Source of the DNA: Candidatus Magnetominusculus sp. LBB02
GTDB lineage: Bacteria; Nitrospirota; Thermodesulfovibrionia; Thermodesulfovibrionales; Magnetobacteriaceae
Assembly (NCBI GenBank): GCA_022321325.1
Contig: JAKOEO010000003.1
Coordinates: forward strand, 45,571-87,492
DNA: 41,922 bases
Reading direction: 5' to 3'
This document shows positions 9,748 to 17,780 of this stretch, piece by piece (position 1 is the first letter of the stretch; the number at the start of each line of letters is the position of its first letter). The notes under the pieces are model-generated. The model had not been told where the DNA came from. It ran no database searches and was given only the letters and a program-made list of their open reading frames with translations. Both the position numbers and the translations under genes were made by a program.

Positions 9748-10670
9748 AGATACACACCATAGGAGATTATTCCAAAATATGTCAGCAGTTTTGATATAAA
9801 CGATTTTCCACTGCCGGGCTCATCGGTTTCAGACGGCAATTCCAGAGAGAATATTGATATACTGAACAACAACGCCATTATAACTACAGATGTCTTGTCC
9901 ATATGTTGCACGTAAAATATAAAAGACAATACTTGAGCAGCGGCAAAAGATAATGCAGCGGTTAATCCACTAAAGCGAAATCTTTTGGCACCGGTTAGTC
10001 TCAGTATAATATTTATTGAAAATCCTATTATAAATAAAAACAATTGAGACAACAATGTATGTATGTATGTAGCTGCATCGCTTAAATAATTAAGCGAAAA
10101 CAATATAACAATTGATAGAGAAACCAAAACCATGTTCTTTCTTGATACATTTCTGAATAATATGAATATAAACGGAAATATTAAATAGAACTGCATCTCA
10201 TAGGCAATAGACCACGCAACACCGTTTATGTTACACCCTGTTATGTTGCTTATGAAAAATAAATCATTAAATAAATTTATTGGATTTTTATCTACAGGTT
10301 CTGAACTGAAAACAAAATAAACTAAATCTGTAATAAATAATAGCGGAACAATTCTAAGGAATCTACTTTTATAAAACCTTTTGACGCCTTTGACATTAAG
10401 CTCATATTTCCCATCGTAAAAAAGCTTGCCCATCAAATAACCGCTTAAAATAAAAAAACATTTAACGAAATTATTACCGTGATTAAAAGTCAGAAAGTTT
10501 ATTAAAGGTTCATAAAACTTAACATAGTCAACACTTCCATATTTCTTGAAAATATATATGACTATATTTCGAAAACAAATTGCATGTCCAAACAGTACGC
10601 CAATAGATAATATTCCGCGCAGCATCAGCAGCCTGTCATATTTTTCTAAAGTAACTCTTTCGTAACTCAT
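9702..10670 (-). CDS. Acyltransferase-3 family membrane protein (OafA/YrhL type), C-terminally cut by frameshift
   Basis: Family members O-acetylate sugars of surface polysaccharides or peptidoglycan. The conserved opening LRGILSIGVLFGHAICF is present, with the His used in catalysis. The family blocks FILSGYLMGKLFY...FYKSRFLRIVPLL and VAWSIAYEMQFYLIFPFIF follow, and then about nine hydrophobic helices. The frame ends at SYGVYLWHPLVLSKYLDLSN, exactly in the block normally followed by the final helices, and these appear in the overlapping frame at 8521-9747 (46-base overlap). The base composition is much more AT-rich than dnaE next door, which fits a transferred surface-polysaccharide gene. Confidence 0.85.
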   Translation of the reverse strand: MSYERVTLEKYDRLLMLRGILSIGVLFGHAICFRNIVIYIFKKYGSVDYVKFYEPLINFLTFNHGNNFVKCFFILSGYLMGKLFYDGKYELNVKGVKRFYKSRFLRIVPLLFITDLVYFVFSSEPVDKNPINLFNDLFFISNITGCNINGVAWSIAYEMQFYLIFPFIFILFRNVSRKNMVLVSLSIVILFSLNYLSDAATYIHTLLSQLFLFIIGFSINIILRLTGAKRFRFSGLTAALSFAAAQVLSFIFYVQHMDKTSVVIMALLFSISIFSLELPSETDEPGSGKSFISKLLTYFGIISYGVYLWHPLVLSKYLDLSN

Positions 10671-10672
10671 AT

Positions 10673-11065
10673 TTATTTAATTTGAAGACGCGATAGCAGT
10701 GGTAAATTATTAATGAGTACGTAAGTATGAGGAGATGGTCTCTCACAAAATGGCCTTTCATTCCGGGTTGCCTTGTTGTCATTCCGGCTTGTCCGGAATC
10801 TGTTTCTACACATCCTCAATCCAAATAAGATTCCGGACGAGCCGGAATGACGGACTAAGGTAAATCCATTGCGATGCAGATCAACCTTTGGGTTGTCCAG
10901 CTTTCCCAGCAAACAGGCCATTAAAAGCCGCACTCCGGCGCGGTTGCTGGAACATCGGCACACATAATCAACGCGCGCGCGTATCATTTCATTGTCTATA
11001 ACTATTTCGTCATGCGTATTGGATGCCTTTTCATAAACACGCTGCAAAATTTGATTGGCGCCCAC
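10673..11065 (-). pseudogene. Truncated partner of the D12 methylase, probably a restriction endonuclease remnant
   Basis: The GTG start overlaps the methylase stop codon by one base (TAGTG), the classic arrangement of co-translated modification and restriction genes. Only about the first 70 codons look like real protein (NQILQRVYEKAS ... NRAGVRLLMACLLGKLDNPKVD). They faintly recall SacI-type restriction endonucleases, but I cannot confirm the family. From about residue 73 the frame reads straight through the palindromic repeat at 10778-10851 and then non-conserved sequence. The usual length for such an enzyme would be several times greater. I infer that the C-terminal part was deleted or displaced by the repeat and that the enzyme is inactive. 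Confidence 0.55.
10778..10851. repeat. Palindromic repeat element, copy 2
   Basis: Arms at 10778-10801 and 10828-10851 differ by one base and enclose a 26-base loop. Left-arm sequence is identical to copy 1 at 3550-3573. The loop, read on the minus strand, matches the copy 1 loop at about 17 of 26 positions (shared TTTGG and GATGTG), so the copies are in opposite orientation and belong to one family. This copy lies inside the truncated endonuclease-like gene. Confidence 0.85.
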
Positions 11066-12003
11066 TAGAATAAACCTTTACCTTTCAAAGATTCAGGGTC
11101 GTAGTTTGTCCATAGGATTTCTCTGCGGGTGTCCTTGGTAGAATGAATAGTCCGCACTGCTCCAACGGTCTTAAACCACTTCGTGTTTGGGTATAAATCT
11201 GCCATCAATGGATGTTCATAGCCAGATAGGGCAACCTTGCCGCGGCACTTGTTTAGAACTGCGGCAAGCTCACAGTGCTGTGCCTCGTCCATTTCAAAGC
11301 CATAGGCCTTAGAATCGCCGCGAGTTGCATGAATATACGGAGGATCACAGTAAAACAGCGTACCGCTGCTGTCGTAAAGTTCTATTATATCAGTTGACGG
11401 TCTGTTTTCAATCTGCACTCTTATAAGACGCTGCGCTATTTCGTTAAGGACATCAAACCCGCCTAACCACCGCGACACTACTCCTGACATTCCGGCGCGG
11501 CTGGTGTCTTTACAGTTCGCCCATCTGCCAAGTGAGGCCGTTTGTGCAAGCCCAGTCCTTGTTTGCCTCGCCCGAATGTAGAAACGGCGGGCACGCTCAA
11601 CATCGCTTATGCCTTTTGTATCTCCATATATAGCCTGATGATATTCCTCGCGGGAAAACGGCGTTAGCGAGATGGCTCGTATTATCTCATCCTCTCGATC
11701 TCTAAGAACGCGGAAAAAATTAACAACATCCCCGTCTATATCGTTATAAGTTTCAACAGGGGATGAGCTGCGGTTTAGCAGTACAGCCGCCGAACCAGAA
11801 AAAGGCTCACAATAGTGATGACATTCAGGCAGAAGTGGAAGCAGCCAATCGAGATGACTAAATTTCCCTCCATACCAGCCAAAGACTATGAGCCGCCGCC
11901 GTCTCCATAAGTACACGACATTGGACGATTGAGGGGACGATTCAGGGGAAGATGCCGGAGATTGTTTCCCGTCTAAATAAATTGGCGACGCTGAACGTTC
12001 CAT
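11065..12003 (-). CDS. DNA adenine methylase, D12 class (Dam-like N6-adenine methyltransferase)
   Basis: It transfers a methyl group from S-adenosylmethionine to adenine in DNA, probably as the modification half of a type II restriction system. Motif X is FGWYGGKFSHLDWLLPLLP, motif I is YCEPFSGSAAVLL, and the catalytic motif IV is FYCDPPYIHATRGD. D12 enzymes usually have the order X-I-IV, as here. The start at 12003 is chosen because an AAGGCAGGG ribosome-binding site precedes that ATG; a TTG at 12057 would add 18 poorly conserved residues. It is immediately followed by the truncated partner, so it may now be an orphan methylase. The recognition site cannot be predicted. Confidence 0.85.
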   Translation of the reverse strand: MERSASPIYLDGKQSPASSPESSPQSSNVVYLWRRRRLIVFGWYGGKFSHLDWLLPLLPECHHYCEPFSGSAAVLLNRSSSPVETYNDIDGDVVNFFRVLRDREDEIIRAISLTPFSREEYHQAIYGDTKGISDVERARRFYIRARQTRTGLAQTASLGRWANCKDTSRAGMSGVVSRWLGGFDVLNEIAQRLIRVQIENRPSTDIIELYDSSGTLFYCDPPYIHATRGDSKAYGFEMDEAQHCELAAVLNKCRGKVALSGYEHPLMADLYPNTKWFKTVGAVRTIHSTKDTRREILWTNYDPESLKGKGLF

Positions 12004-12096
12004 TTGCCCTGCCTTCGTTGTCGCAGTTTTACATGCATTGAAATATTGAAACTGCAATTAATTTCTATTTCAGAATGACATGCTACCATACTTTTG

Positions 12097-12126
12097 ACTA
12101 TAACATATCTCAATTAGTAAAATCAA
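12097..12126 (-). promoter_or_regulatory. Sigma70-like promoter for the methylase
   Basis: On the minus strand, TTGATT (12126-12121) and TATAGT (12102-12097) are 18 bases apart. They end about 95 bases upstream of the ATG at 12003. The surrounding 12058-12190 stretch holds no gene. Confidence 0.5.
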
Positions 12127-12190
12127 ATTTTGTCTCGACCAAAGTCTTATATTGGGACTTGGGCTGTCATTTCCCCGCTGCAAAATGTTA

Positions 12191-12538
12191 TTACAAACCA
12201 CCATGAGGCATATTATATTCATCATCGCTGCGGCACTTGGCTCTTGCGAGAGGGGGCCTTTGTATGATACCGCCCAGCTTGAGGAACTTCAAAATAGAGA
12301 GACTACATCTTAAGGAAGTGTTTCTGCCGTTGCTATCATTAATCATATTGTATATTAACTCTTTGTTTTTACGCAATATTAATTCATAGCACCGTCCCGT
12401 ATTGAACCGTTCCTTTTCAATACGCTTCTGCCACAGACAAAACCCGTTTCTATCCAATACAACATCTTCACTATGGTGCGCCTTCCAATAGCTCGACGCC
12501 TTTACTGTTGATGCCTGCTTCCCCTTGCTCGTCATCAT
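12191..12538 (-). CDS. Hypothetical protein
   Basis: A 115-codon frame with a good ribosome-binding site (AAGAAGG, 5 bases before ATGATG). It is basic and hydrophilic, without a signal peptide or membrane helix. The central part (YWKAHHSEDVVLDRNGFCLWQKRIEKERF) looks like genuine protein. The last ~25 residues (RPPLARAKCRSDDEYNMPHGGL) look less ordered, so the 3' end may also be damaged. I do not recognise a family. It lies between the O-antigen-ligase remnant and the methylase and could belong to either unit. Confidence 0.4.
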   Translation of the reverse strand: MMTSKGKQASTVKASSYWKAHHSEDVVLDRNGFCLWQKRIEKERFNTGRCYELILRKNKELIYNMINDSNGRNTSLRCSLSILKFLKLGGIIQRPPLARAKCRSDDEYNMPHGGL

Positions 12539-12559
12539 GAACCTTCTTGTTTCGGCTCA

Positions 12560-13529
12560 TTATGACATCTGTCTTTTCTCTTGTAAAGATGGGGGTTCCT
12601 GACGCTTACGTATAATGGCGCCGGCGAGAAACAAGGCTATCTCTATAACTACGATGACGGCAAATAACGCCACAGTTTCGGCAATATGCTTGCTTTTTCT
12701 GACAAAGAAAAGCAGTACAAACGCAATGGCTATAGTTATATACTGGGCAAACCAACCCCTGTTTGCGAAAAAGGCGCTCAGAGATCTATAGTCATCGATA
12801 ACCTGTACCAGTCGAGCGAAATCAGGTGGTAATACTCAAGTAGGCCAATAAATGCCGAATATACAGCACCATAAAATAGAGCCAAAAAAATTGATCTGCT
12901 ATGTTCAATTAACCGGCGGCTGCCGGCAAACTCAAAGGCGAATATAGAAAACAAAATAAGGCGGTCAACGCCGGCAAAAGAATAAACAATATCATTCGGG
13001 AAAGTTGAAAATATTCTGGATGTAAAGTTTAGTTTCATAAGAATGAGGTTTTTTGCCATTAGCCCCAAAGGGAGCATAATAAGGGAAAATACCGACAGAA
13101 GGCAGTAACAGGCCATAAGAGCCGCAATATGTCTGTTAACCGATACGGGCCTGTGACCACCATTTCGCGCCCTCATCACAAACATAGCATAGATGGAAAG
13201 CGCCACTATATATTCAAATGCCTGGCTGTGCCGGTCATATGGCTGAAATCCAAATAAAGGAAAAAGAAAGACGAAGGCCGCAATGGCAGTTTCTAATGAA
13301 ATAACAGCTGTATAGAGAGCAAGAATAAGAATCGGTGCGCCGACGGTATTAGTATGGTCAGCTTTCCGCAATAGAGCAGATTGGGAATCATCATAACTAT
13401 ATTTGCCGTTATGAAGGCTAATACCAGCATATCAAATATCCATGCAACCTTTCCGGATAACTCCAGAGAACTTTTCTCAGCCGACCTGCCATACCGATTG
13501 GAGTCTATTTTAAAGTCATCAACAATCAA
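12560..13529 (-). pseudogene. O-antigen ligase-like polytopic membrane protein, frameshifted and truncated
   Basis: Three frames together give one hydrophobic protein. The N-terminal part (from a TTG at 13529) has a helix VAWIFDMLVLAFITANIVMMI. One missing A near 13360 joins it to the frame at 12778-13371, which has several helices (ILILALYTAVISLETAIAAFVFLFPLFGF). A missing G near 12810 joins that to RSLSAFFANRGWFAQYITIAIAFVLLF, which ends at 12560. The SAFFANRGWFAQY segment matches the block where O-antigen ligases (WaaL/RfaL type) carry their nucleophile region. Ligases of this layout run well beyond this point, so the C-terminal part appears deleted. It would have attached O-polysaccharide to lipid A-core in the periplasm. 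The start overlaps the upstream transferase remnant by 11 bases. Confidence 0.6.
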
Positions 13530-14012
13530 TGCGCCAATCTGCCTTGAGATTATTTACGCTGCCTTGTCGTGAAAATATATACTTATAACAAGTCAGGAAC
13601 AACATACTAAATATAACAAATACAATCAGCTGCCACATAAGCCCTTTACCAAATGCAAACAATGCCCCCAAACCGAAAATAAACTGAATCCCTGCATATA
13701 CAAGGGCGACTTTCCACTGAGAGACGCCAAGCTCGTTGCTCAGGTATTGATATAAATGGCGTCCGTGCGGCTGCATTAGATTCTCTCCCCTTTTCCACCG
13801 GTTATACATAGTAACTAATGCATCGGCATAAAACATACACTGAAACATAATCAAACACAGAAACATACTGGTATTTAAAGACAGCCGCACTACAAATAAG
13901 GCAAATACAAATCCTATCAAAAGACTCCCCACATCACCCATGAATACTCTGGCATTGGGTAATTGTGCGCCTTGCCGCTAAAATTGACTTTTATCATTCC
14001 ATGCATCGCTTT
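13519..14012 (-). pseudogene. Undecaprenyl-phosphate sugar-1-phosphate transferase (WecA/MraY-like), C-terminal half only
   Basis: Such enzymes start O-antigen or capsule synthesis by moving a sugar-1-phosphate onto undecaprenyl phosphate at the inner membrane. The catalytic block VFMGDVGSLLIGF and the substrate loop FYADALVTMYNRWKRGENLMQPHGRHLYQYL are preserved, with later helices following. One missing C at the plus-strand GGG 13957-13959 would join VNFSGKAHNYP to NARVFMGDVGS. Everything N-terminal to about VNFSG is absent, because the alcohol dehydrogenase stop codon lies immediately upstream. This looks like a deletion junction, leaving roughly half the usual 320-350 residues. Confidence 0.7.
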
Positions 14013-14016
14013 ATCA

Positions 14017-15206
14017 TTATATCTCATTATCCACTAATAAGACCTTCAACACAGAGGCAATCAGTTCCTCATAAAATGGCACAGGATTCTGATCAAGCGC
14101 ACCCTTTAAGTCCATCGCCTCTCTTATGAACTGCGAAACAAACTGTCTGTCGAATCCAAAGCTTTTGAGGTTGCACGGTACTCGGAGGCTATCCCACAGT
14201 GCGAACAGATTATCTTTGAAGGCAATGGCTTGCTCTTTACTTGTTTTACCAGAAATGGCTGAGCCATGACAATGGGTAAAGCATTCAAGCAACTCCGCAT
14301 ACCCGTGGCAGCCACTCTCAATATTATGCGCAACCACATGAGGTAGAAATATGCCACCACCAAGACCATGTGCAACTCCGTAGTGCACCCCAACGGATAG
14401 GACATGGCAGCAGCCGGACCAGTTCCTGAATTCATGAGGGCAATGCCCGTTAAGAATGCTCCATACTGCAATTCAGACCTGAAGTCAACATTATCAGGTT
14501 CCACCATAACCAGGGGCAGATTCACAAATTGCCGCCTTAAACCCTCAATGGCAAACATTCTTGCCATCACATTGGTCTTCTTCGCCACATAAGCTTCTAC
14601 TCCATGTACGATACTATCAAGTCCATCCGACAATGTCGGTCCCGTCGGACACGAAAGCGTAAGTTCTGGGTCAAGAAGGGCATAGCGCGGCCTTACAGCC
14701 TCACCATTAATTCCCATCTTGCGCTTCTGCTCTGCATCTATAAAAGAGGCATTTGGCGTTATCTCGCTTCCCGTACCAGCTGTCGTAGGAATAGCTATAA
14801 CCGGAAGCACCGGTTCTGTCATCTTGTCAAACCCCCTGTATGACAACGCTGTCCCGCGATTACGCGATAGGACCGCCATCCCTTTTGCCATGTCCAAAGC
14901 ACTGCCTCCACCTATACCCACAATCGCATGAAGACGTTGGTCTTCATAAATTGTCCTCATTTGCTCCAGAGCATCATAAGTAGGCTCTGCCATAGTACAG
15001 CAGCCTACATTGCACACAGCAGTAATAGCAGATATCTTGCCAAGAAGTTCATCCACAAGAGGCTGTTTTGCCAAAGCGTGATCTACAACAATGCCTATTG
15101 CGTTCCATCCCTCTTCTTTAAGTATGCTCAGAAGGTCATGTCGTACCCCTACACCAAACCCCACTCTGGTACGAAAATTAAAGTTAAATAATCCAGCCTT
15201 TTCCAT
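14017..15206 (-). pseudogene. Iron-containing alcohol dehydrogenase, single frameshift
   Basis: A group III (iron-type) NAD(P)-dependent alcohol dehydrogenase of about 395 residues if repaired, the normal size. Seen: the nucleotide-binding GGGSALDMAKG, PTTAGTGSEIT, the metal-ligand segment GLDSIVHGVEAYV, and after the frameshift HYGVAHGLGGGIFLPHVV with further His ligands. The frame breaks at the C4 tract 14388-14391 (G4 on the coding strand). A fifth G would read SYPLGVHYGVAHG and restore the gene. The start at 15206 (MEKAGLF) has GGTGGTG upstream; an in-frame ATG 18 bases earlier is less likely. Its substrate is unknown. In this setting it could have served nucleotide-sugar or lipid modification. 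Confidence 0.8.
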
Positions 15207-15302
15207 ATTATCACCACCGACCAAAACTCATATGATTAAGGACACATAGGCTAACTGAAACAAATGCGGGTGAAATACCGCCTAAACGGTTGGTAAGTAA
15301 TT

Positions 15303-15589
15303 CTAAAATAGTTTAATTCTTTTGACAATGACGGCCCAATAATCATAAATATCAATTTCGCTATGCTGTGTTTTCTGTTCATCATTTTTTCCAAGTTTTA
15401 GCAGCGCTAAAACTAAATCTCCCTGAGATAAAAAATGGCAAGTTTATTACAGTCATCAAGCAGCGGATATAGTTCTATCAGAAATAGCAGCCCCCTGTTA
15501 AGAGAGTAACTCTGCGTAAAGTCATCACCATATTCTCTATATCATAAAACTGATGTGCAAAGCCCCGCCCTTTTCACTTACATATCCAT
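15303..15589 (-). pseudogene. Unidentified small gene with several frameshifts
   Basis: Translating three frames in turn gives a continuous protein-like sequence of about 90 residues. It runs from around RGFAHQFYDIE, to YGDDFTQSYSLNRGLLFLIE, LYPLLDDCNKLAIFYLR, DLVLALLKLGKND and DIYDYWAVIVKRIKLF before a stop at 15303. At least two one-base losses (near 15530 and 15420) must be repaired to read it. I do not recognise a family. It lies directly downstream of the antiterminator remnant and upstream of the alcohol dehydrogenase. The rest of the 15207-15302 and 15590-15660 gaps shows nothing I can support. Confidence 0.35.
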
Positions 15590-15660
15590 TTCGGAATACC
15601 TAACCGAATCATCACGTTACAGACTCAAGGTACATATATAGCCTGAAATCTGATTAAACG

Positions 15661-16187
15661 CTAAATAGCCACTACATCGGAAGCATCTATTTCAACAGAT
15701 ACTCCCTGCTGTAACATATCAATAAAGCAAACAGCCATTACAAATCTTTTTCCTTAGTAAGAATACCATCAACTCCAACAAAAGGACCATTCGTTCCCTT
15801 TATCTTAATGTCCTTCAATCATAAACGGAATGGGATTTACTATCGCCTTGCTTTCAGATATTATCTTCAGATTGGATGTCTGTTGATCAGGCACGGTTTC
15901 ATAGCCATACCCGCTGCCTTTGTTCACACCTGAAAAGCGTATAACTCCCATAGTTTGCAACACAAATAGCTTATCTTTAGAACTGGCTCTTATCCGTCCA
16001 AACAAATACTGCGGAAATTGAGGAAACTCCACCAGCTTTTCCCTGTCCGTCCACTTGTTTAACGTTACTACAGTCGGAAGAAACGCCTCTTTTTCAGCAC
16101 TCAACAATCTCACCACGACCTTAAATTCATGCTTAGTCATGACGTAAACAAATGCCACAAAAGATCCATTCTATTGGATGCATTCAT
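15661..16187 (-). pseudogene. NusG/RfaH/UpxY-like transcription antiterminator, three frameshifts
   Basis: Specialised NusG paralogues of this group enable transcription of long polysaccharide operons. The repaired protein begins MNASNRMDLLWHLF-YVMTKHEFKV, the usual W-x3-Y-x4-HE opening of an NGN domain. It continues with EAFLPT, WTDREKLVEFPQFPQYLFGRI and FVLQTMGVIRFSG, all typical of UpxY. It ends with a KOW-like segment (IKIKGTNGPFVGVDGILTK, then VMAVCFIDMLQQGVSVEID). Breaks: one missing T near 16150, one extra A near 15820 and one missing T near 15745. The longest single frame is 15805-16158. It heads the decayed polysaccharide island, which is where such regulators normally sit. Confidence 0.7.
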
Positions 16188-16366
16188 GACCACCTCTCCA
16201 GAATCACCAACAATCCATATTCATTGAACTAACTATATGTGCTATAATGAAATGCTATCAAATTGTCAACATGTTTTTTCCCCTTTGTCCCGGCAAAGTA
16301 GAAATGTCTGGCTCAGGCATAACCTTCAGAACATGAAAGTTCTGCCATTTTATTCGGGTCTGCCAC

Positions 16367-16388
16367 CCGTGCCGGTTTGACTCCGGCC
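16367..16388 (+). repeat. tRNA T-arm-like sequence, possible left copy of an attachment-site repeat
   Basis: These 22 bases match 20 of 22 bases at 24536-24557, where they form the T-arm of a tRNA-Leu-like 3' fragment. Here the match does not extend further, and the two changed bases (TTCGAGT read as TTTGACT) weaken the tRNA consensus. The two copies are direct repeats flanking the five-gene sugar-phosphate operon. Apart from this and the promoter at 16517, I see nothing in the 16188-16648 gap. Confidence 0.4.
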
Positions 16389-16516
16389 TTCGTATTAATA
16401 AATACACCACTTGATCATCCTTAACTACACAGGCAATCAGGAGTAATTGACAATGAGATAGGTCATTTACCCTTATTACAGTCAGATTACCTACAAGAAA
16501 TCCAGCTATTCATCTA

Positions 16517-16545
16517 TTGTTATCCAAAGTAATTCATTCTATAAT
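16517..16545 (+). promoter_or_regulatory. Sigma70-like promoter for the tal operon
   Basis: TTGTTA at 16517-16522 and a perfect TATAAT at 16540-16545 are separated by 17 bases. A leader of about 95 bases follows before the transaldolase start. It is the only strong promoter-like sequence seen ahead of the five same-strand genes. Confidence 0.65.
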
Positions 16546-16648
16546 TGTCAGAGGGAGGCAGATCCAAATTTGTCTGTCAGTGGAGATAGATATAAACATG
16601 TCTTGCCGTGCGGCTTAGTGGTACCGCTAAAAATATGGGGGCAATAAC

Positions 16649-17764
16649 ATGAAAAAAAATCCTTTGAAACAAATATTAACGTTTGGTCAGTCCATATGGC
16701 TGGACTACATACGGCGGGATTTGATTGTCAGCGGCGGGCTGCGTCGTCTGATCGAGGATGACGGCTTGCGCGGGATGACATCAAACCCAGCCATCTTCGA
16801 GAAGGCGATTGCGGACAGCCGCGATTACGACGAGGACATTCGGGCCATGGCACTTACGGGAAAAGGCGCTGAGGCAATCTATGAAACTCTCAGCCAAAGC
16901 GACGTAGAAAGCGCCGCCGACGAGTTCCTGTCTCTCTACAGAAGCACAGGCGGCAAAGATGGATATGTCAGCCTGGAGGTCAATCCCCATCTGGCACACA
17001 ATACCAACAGGACATTTGAGGAGGCCCGTCGCTTGTGGGACGCGCTGAACCGGCCCAATGTCTTGATCAAAGTCCCGGCCACGGCCAATGGGCTGGCTGC
17101 AATTGCGCAGCTTATCAGCGAAGGAATCAGCGTCAACGTAACGCTGCTCTTTGGACTGCCTCGTTACCGGCATGCAGCAGAGGCTTACATCGCAGGCATT
17201 GAAGAGCGCGTGGCCAAAGGGAAGCCGGTGAAGCAGGTGGCCTCGGTGGCCAGCTTCTTTGTCAGCCGCATTGATGCTCTGGTAGATTTGCAACTGGAAA
17301 AACTCATTGCACAAGGCGGCAAGGAGGCAGACCTCGCAGAAAAGGTGCGCGGGCAGACTGCCATCGCCTCTGCAAAAATGGCCTATCAAACTTACAAAGA
17401 GATCTTCGGCAGTGACAGGTTCAGAAGACTGGCTGCTAAGGGTGCCGGCGTCCAGCGGCTGCTCTGGGCCAGCACCGGCACCAAGAACCCTGACTACAGT
17501 GACGTAAAATATGTTGAGGCACTCATCGGAGCGGACACTGTCAACACTGTACCGATGGAAACTATCAATGCCTACAGAGACCATGGAAAGCCGGAAGCCC
17601 GACTCGAACAAGACCTCGACAATGCCCGCCGGGTGATGAGGCTGCTGCCTGAACTTGGCATCGCCATTGACGATGTTACACAGCAGCTTGAGAACGAAGG
17701 CGTCGAAAAATTCAACAAGCCATTTGACAAGCTGATAGAGACCCTGAGGCAAAGCTCACTATGA
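16649..17764 (+). CDS. tal: Transaldolase
   Basis: Transfers a dihydroxyacetone unit between sugar phosphates (fructose-6-phosphate + erythrose-4-phosphate to sedoheptulose-7-phosphate + glyceraldehyde-3-phosphate). At 371 residues it is the long bacterial form. The Schiff-base lysine is K141 in NVLIKVPAT. MTSNPAIFEKAI near residue 43, SLEVNPHLAHNT and SVNVTLLFGLPRY are other family blocks, and the C-terminal LLWASTGTKNPDYSD is also present. A GGGGG run precedes the ATG. It is the first gene of an operon; the phosphorylase starts 16 bases after its stop. G+C is visibly higher than in the island to its left. Confidence 0.95.
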   Translation: MKKNPLKQILTFGQSIWLDYIRRDLIVSGGLRRLIEDDGLRGMTSNPAIFEKAIADSRDYDEDIRAMALTGKGAEAIYETLSQSDVESAADEFLSLYRSTGGKDGYVSLEVNPHLAHNTNRTFEEARRLWDALNRPNVLIKVPATANGLAAIAQLISEGISVNVTLLFGLPRYRHAAEAYIAGIEERVAKGKPVKQVASVASFFVSRIDALVDLQLEKLIAQGGKEADLAEKVRGQTAIASAKMAYQTYKEIFGSDRFRRLAAKGAGVQRLLWASTGTKNPDYSDVKYVEALIGADTVNTVPMETINAYRDHGKPEARLEQDLDNARRVMRLLPELGIAIDDVTQQLENEGVEKFNKPFDKLIETLRQSSL

Positions 17765-17780
17765 CATTGCAGGGGAAACC

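Noticed and set aside
15303-15395. Minus-strand segment DIYDYWAVIVKRIKLF resembles the N-terminus of Wzz chain-length regulators
   Set aside because: It stops right after this segment and reads as the C-terminal end of the broken frame upstream once one base is restored, so a Wzz call is not supported.
16290-16320. CAAAGTAGAAATGTC-like words (also AGAAATGTC near 3668), reminiscent of insertion-sequence termini
   Set aside because: Too short, no transposase remnant and no matching inverted end nearby.
16781-17752. Long open frame on the minus strand opposite transaldolase
   Set aside because: A shadow of the tal codon pattern; the plus-strand protein has complete family motifs and the minus frame has none.
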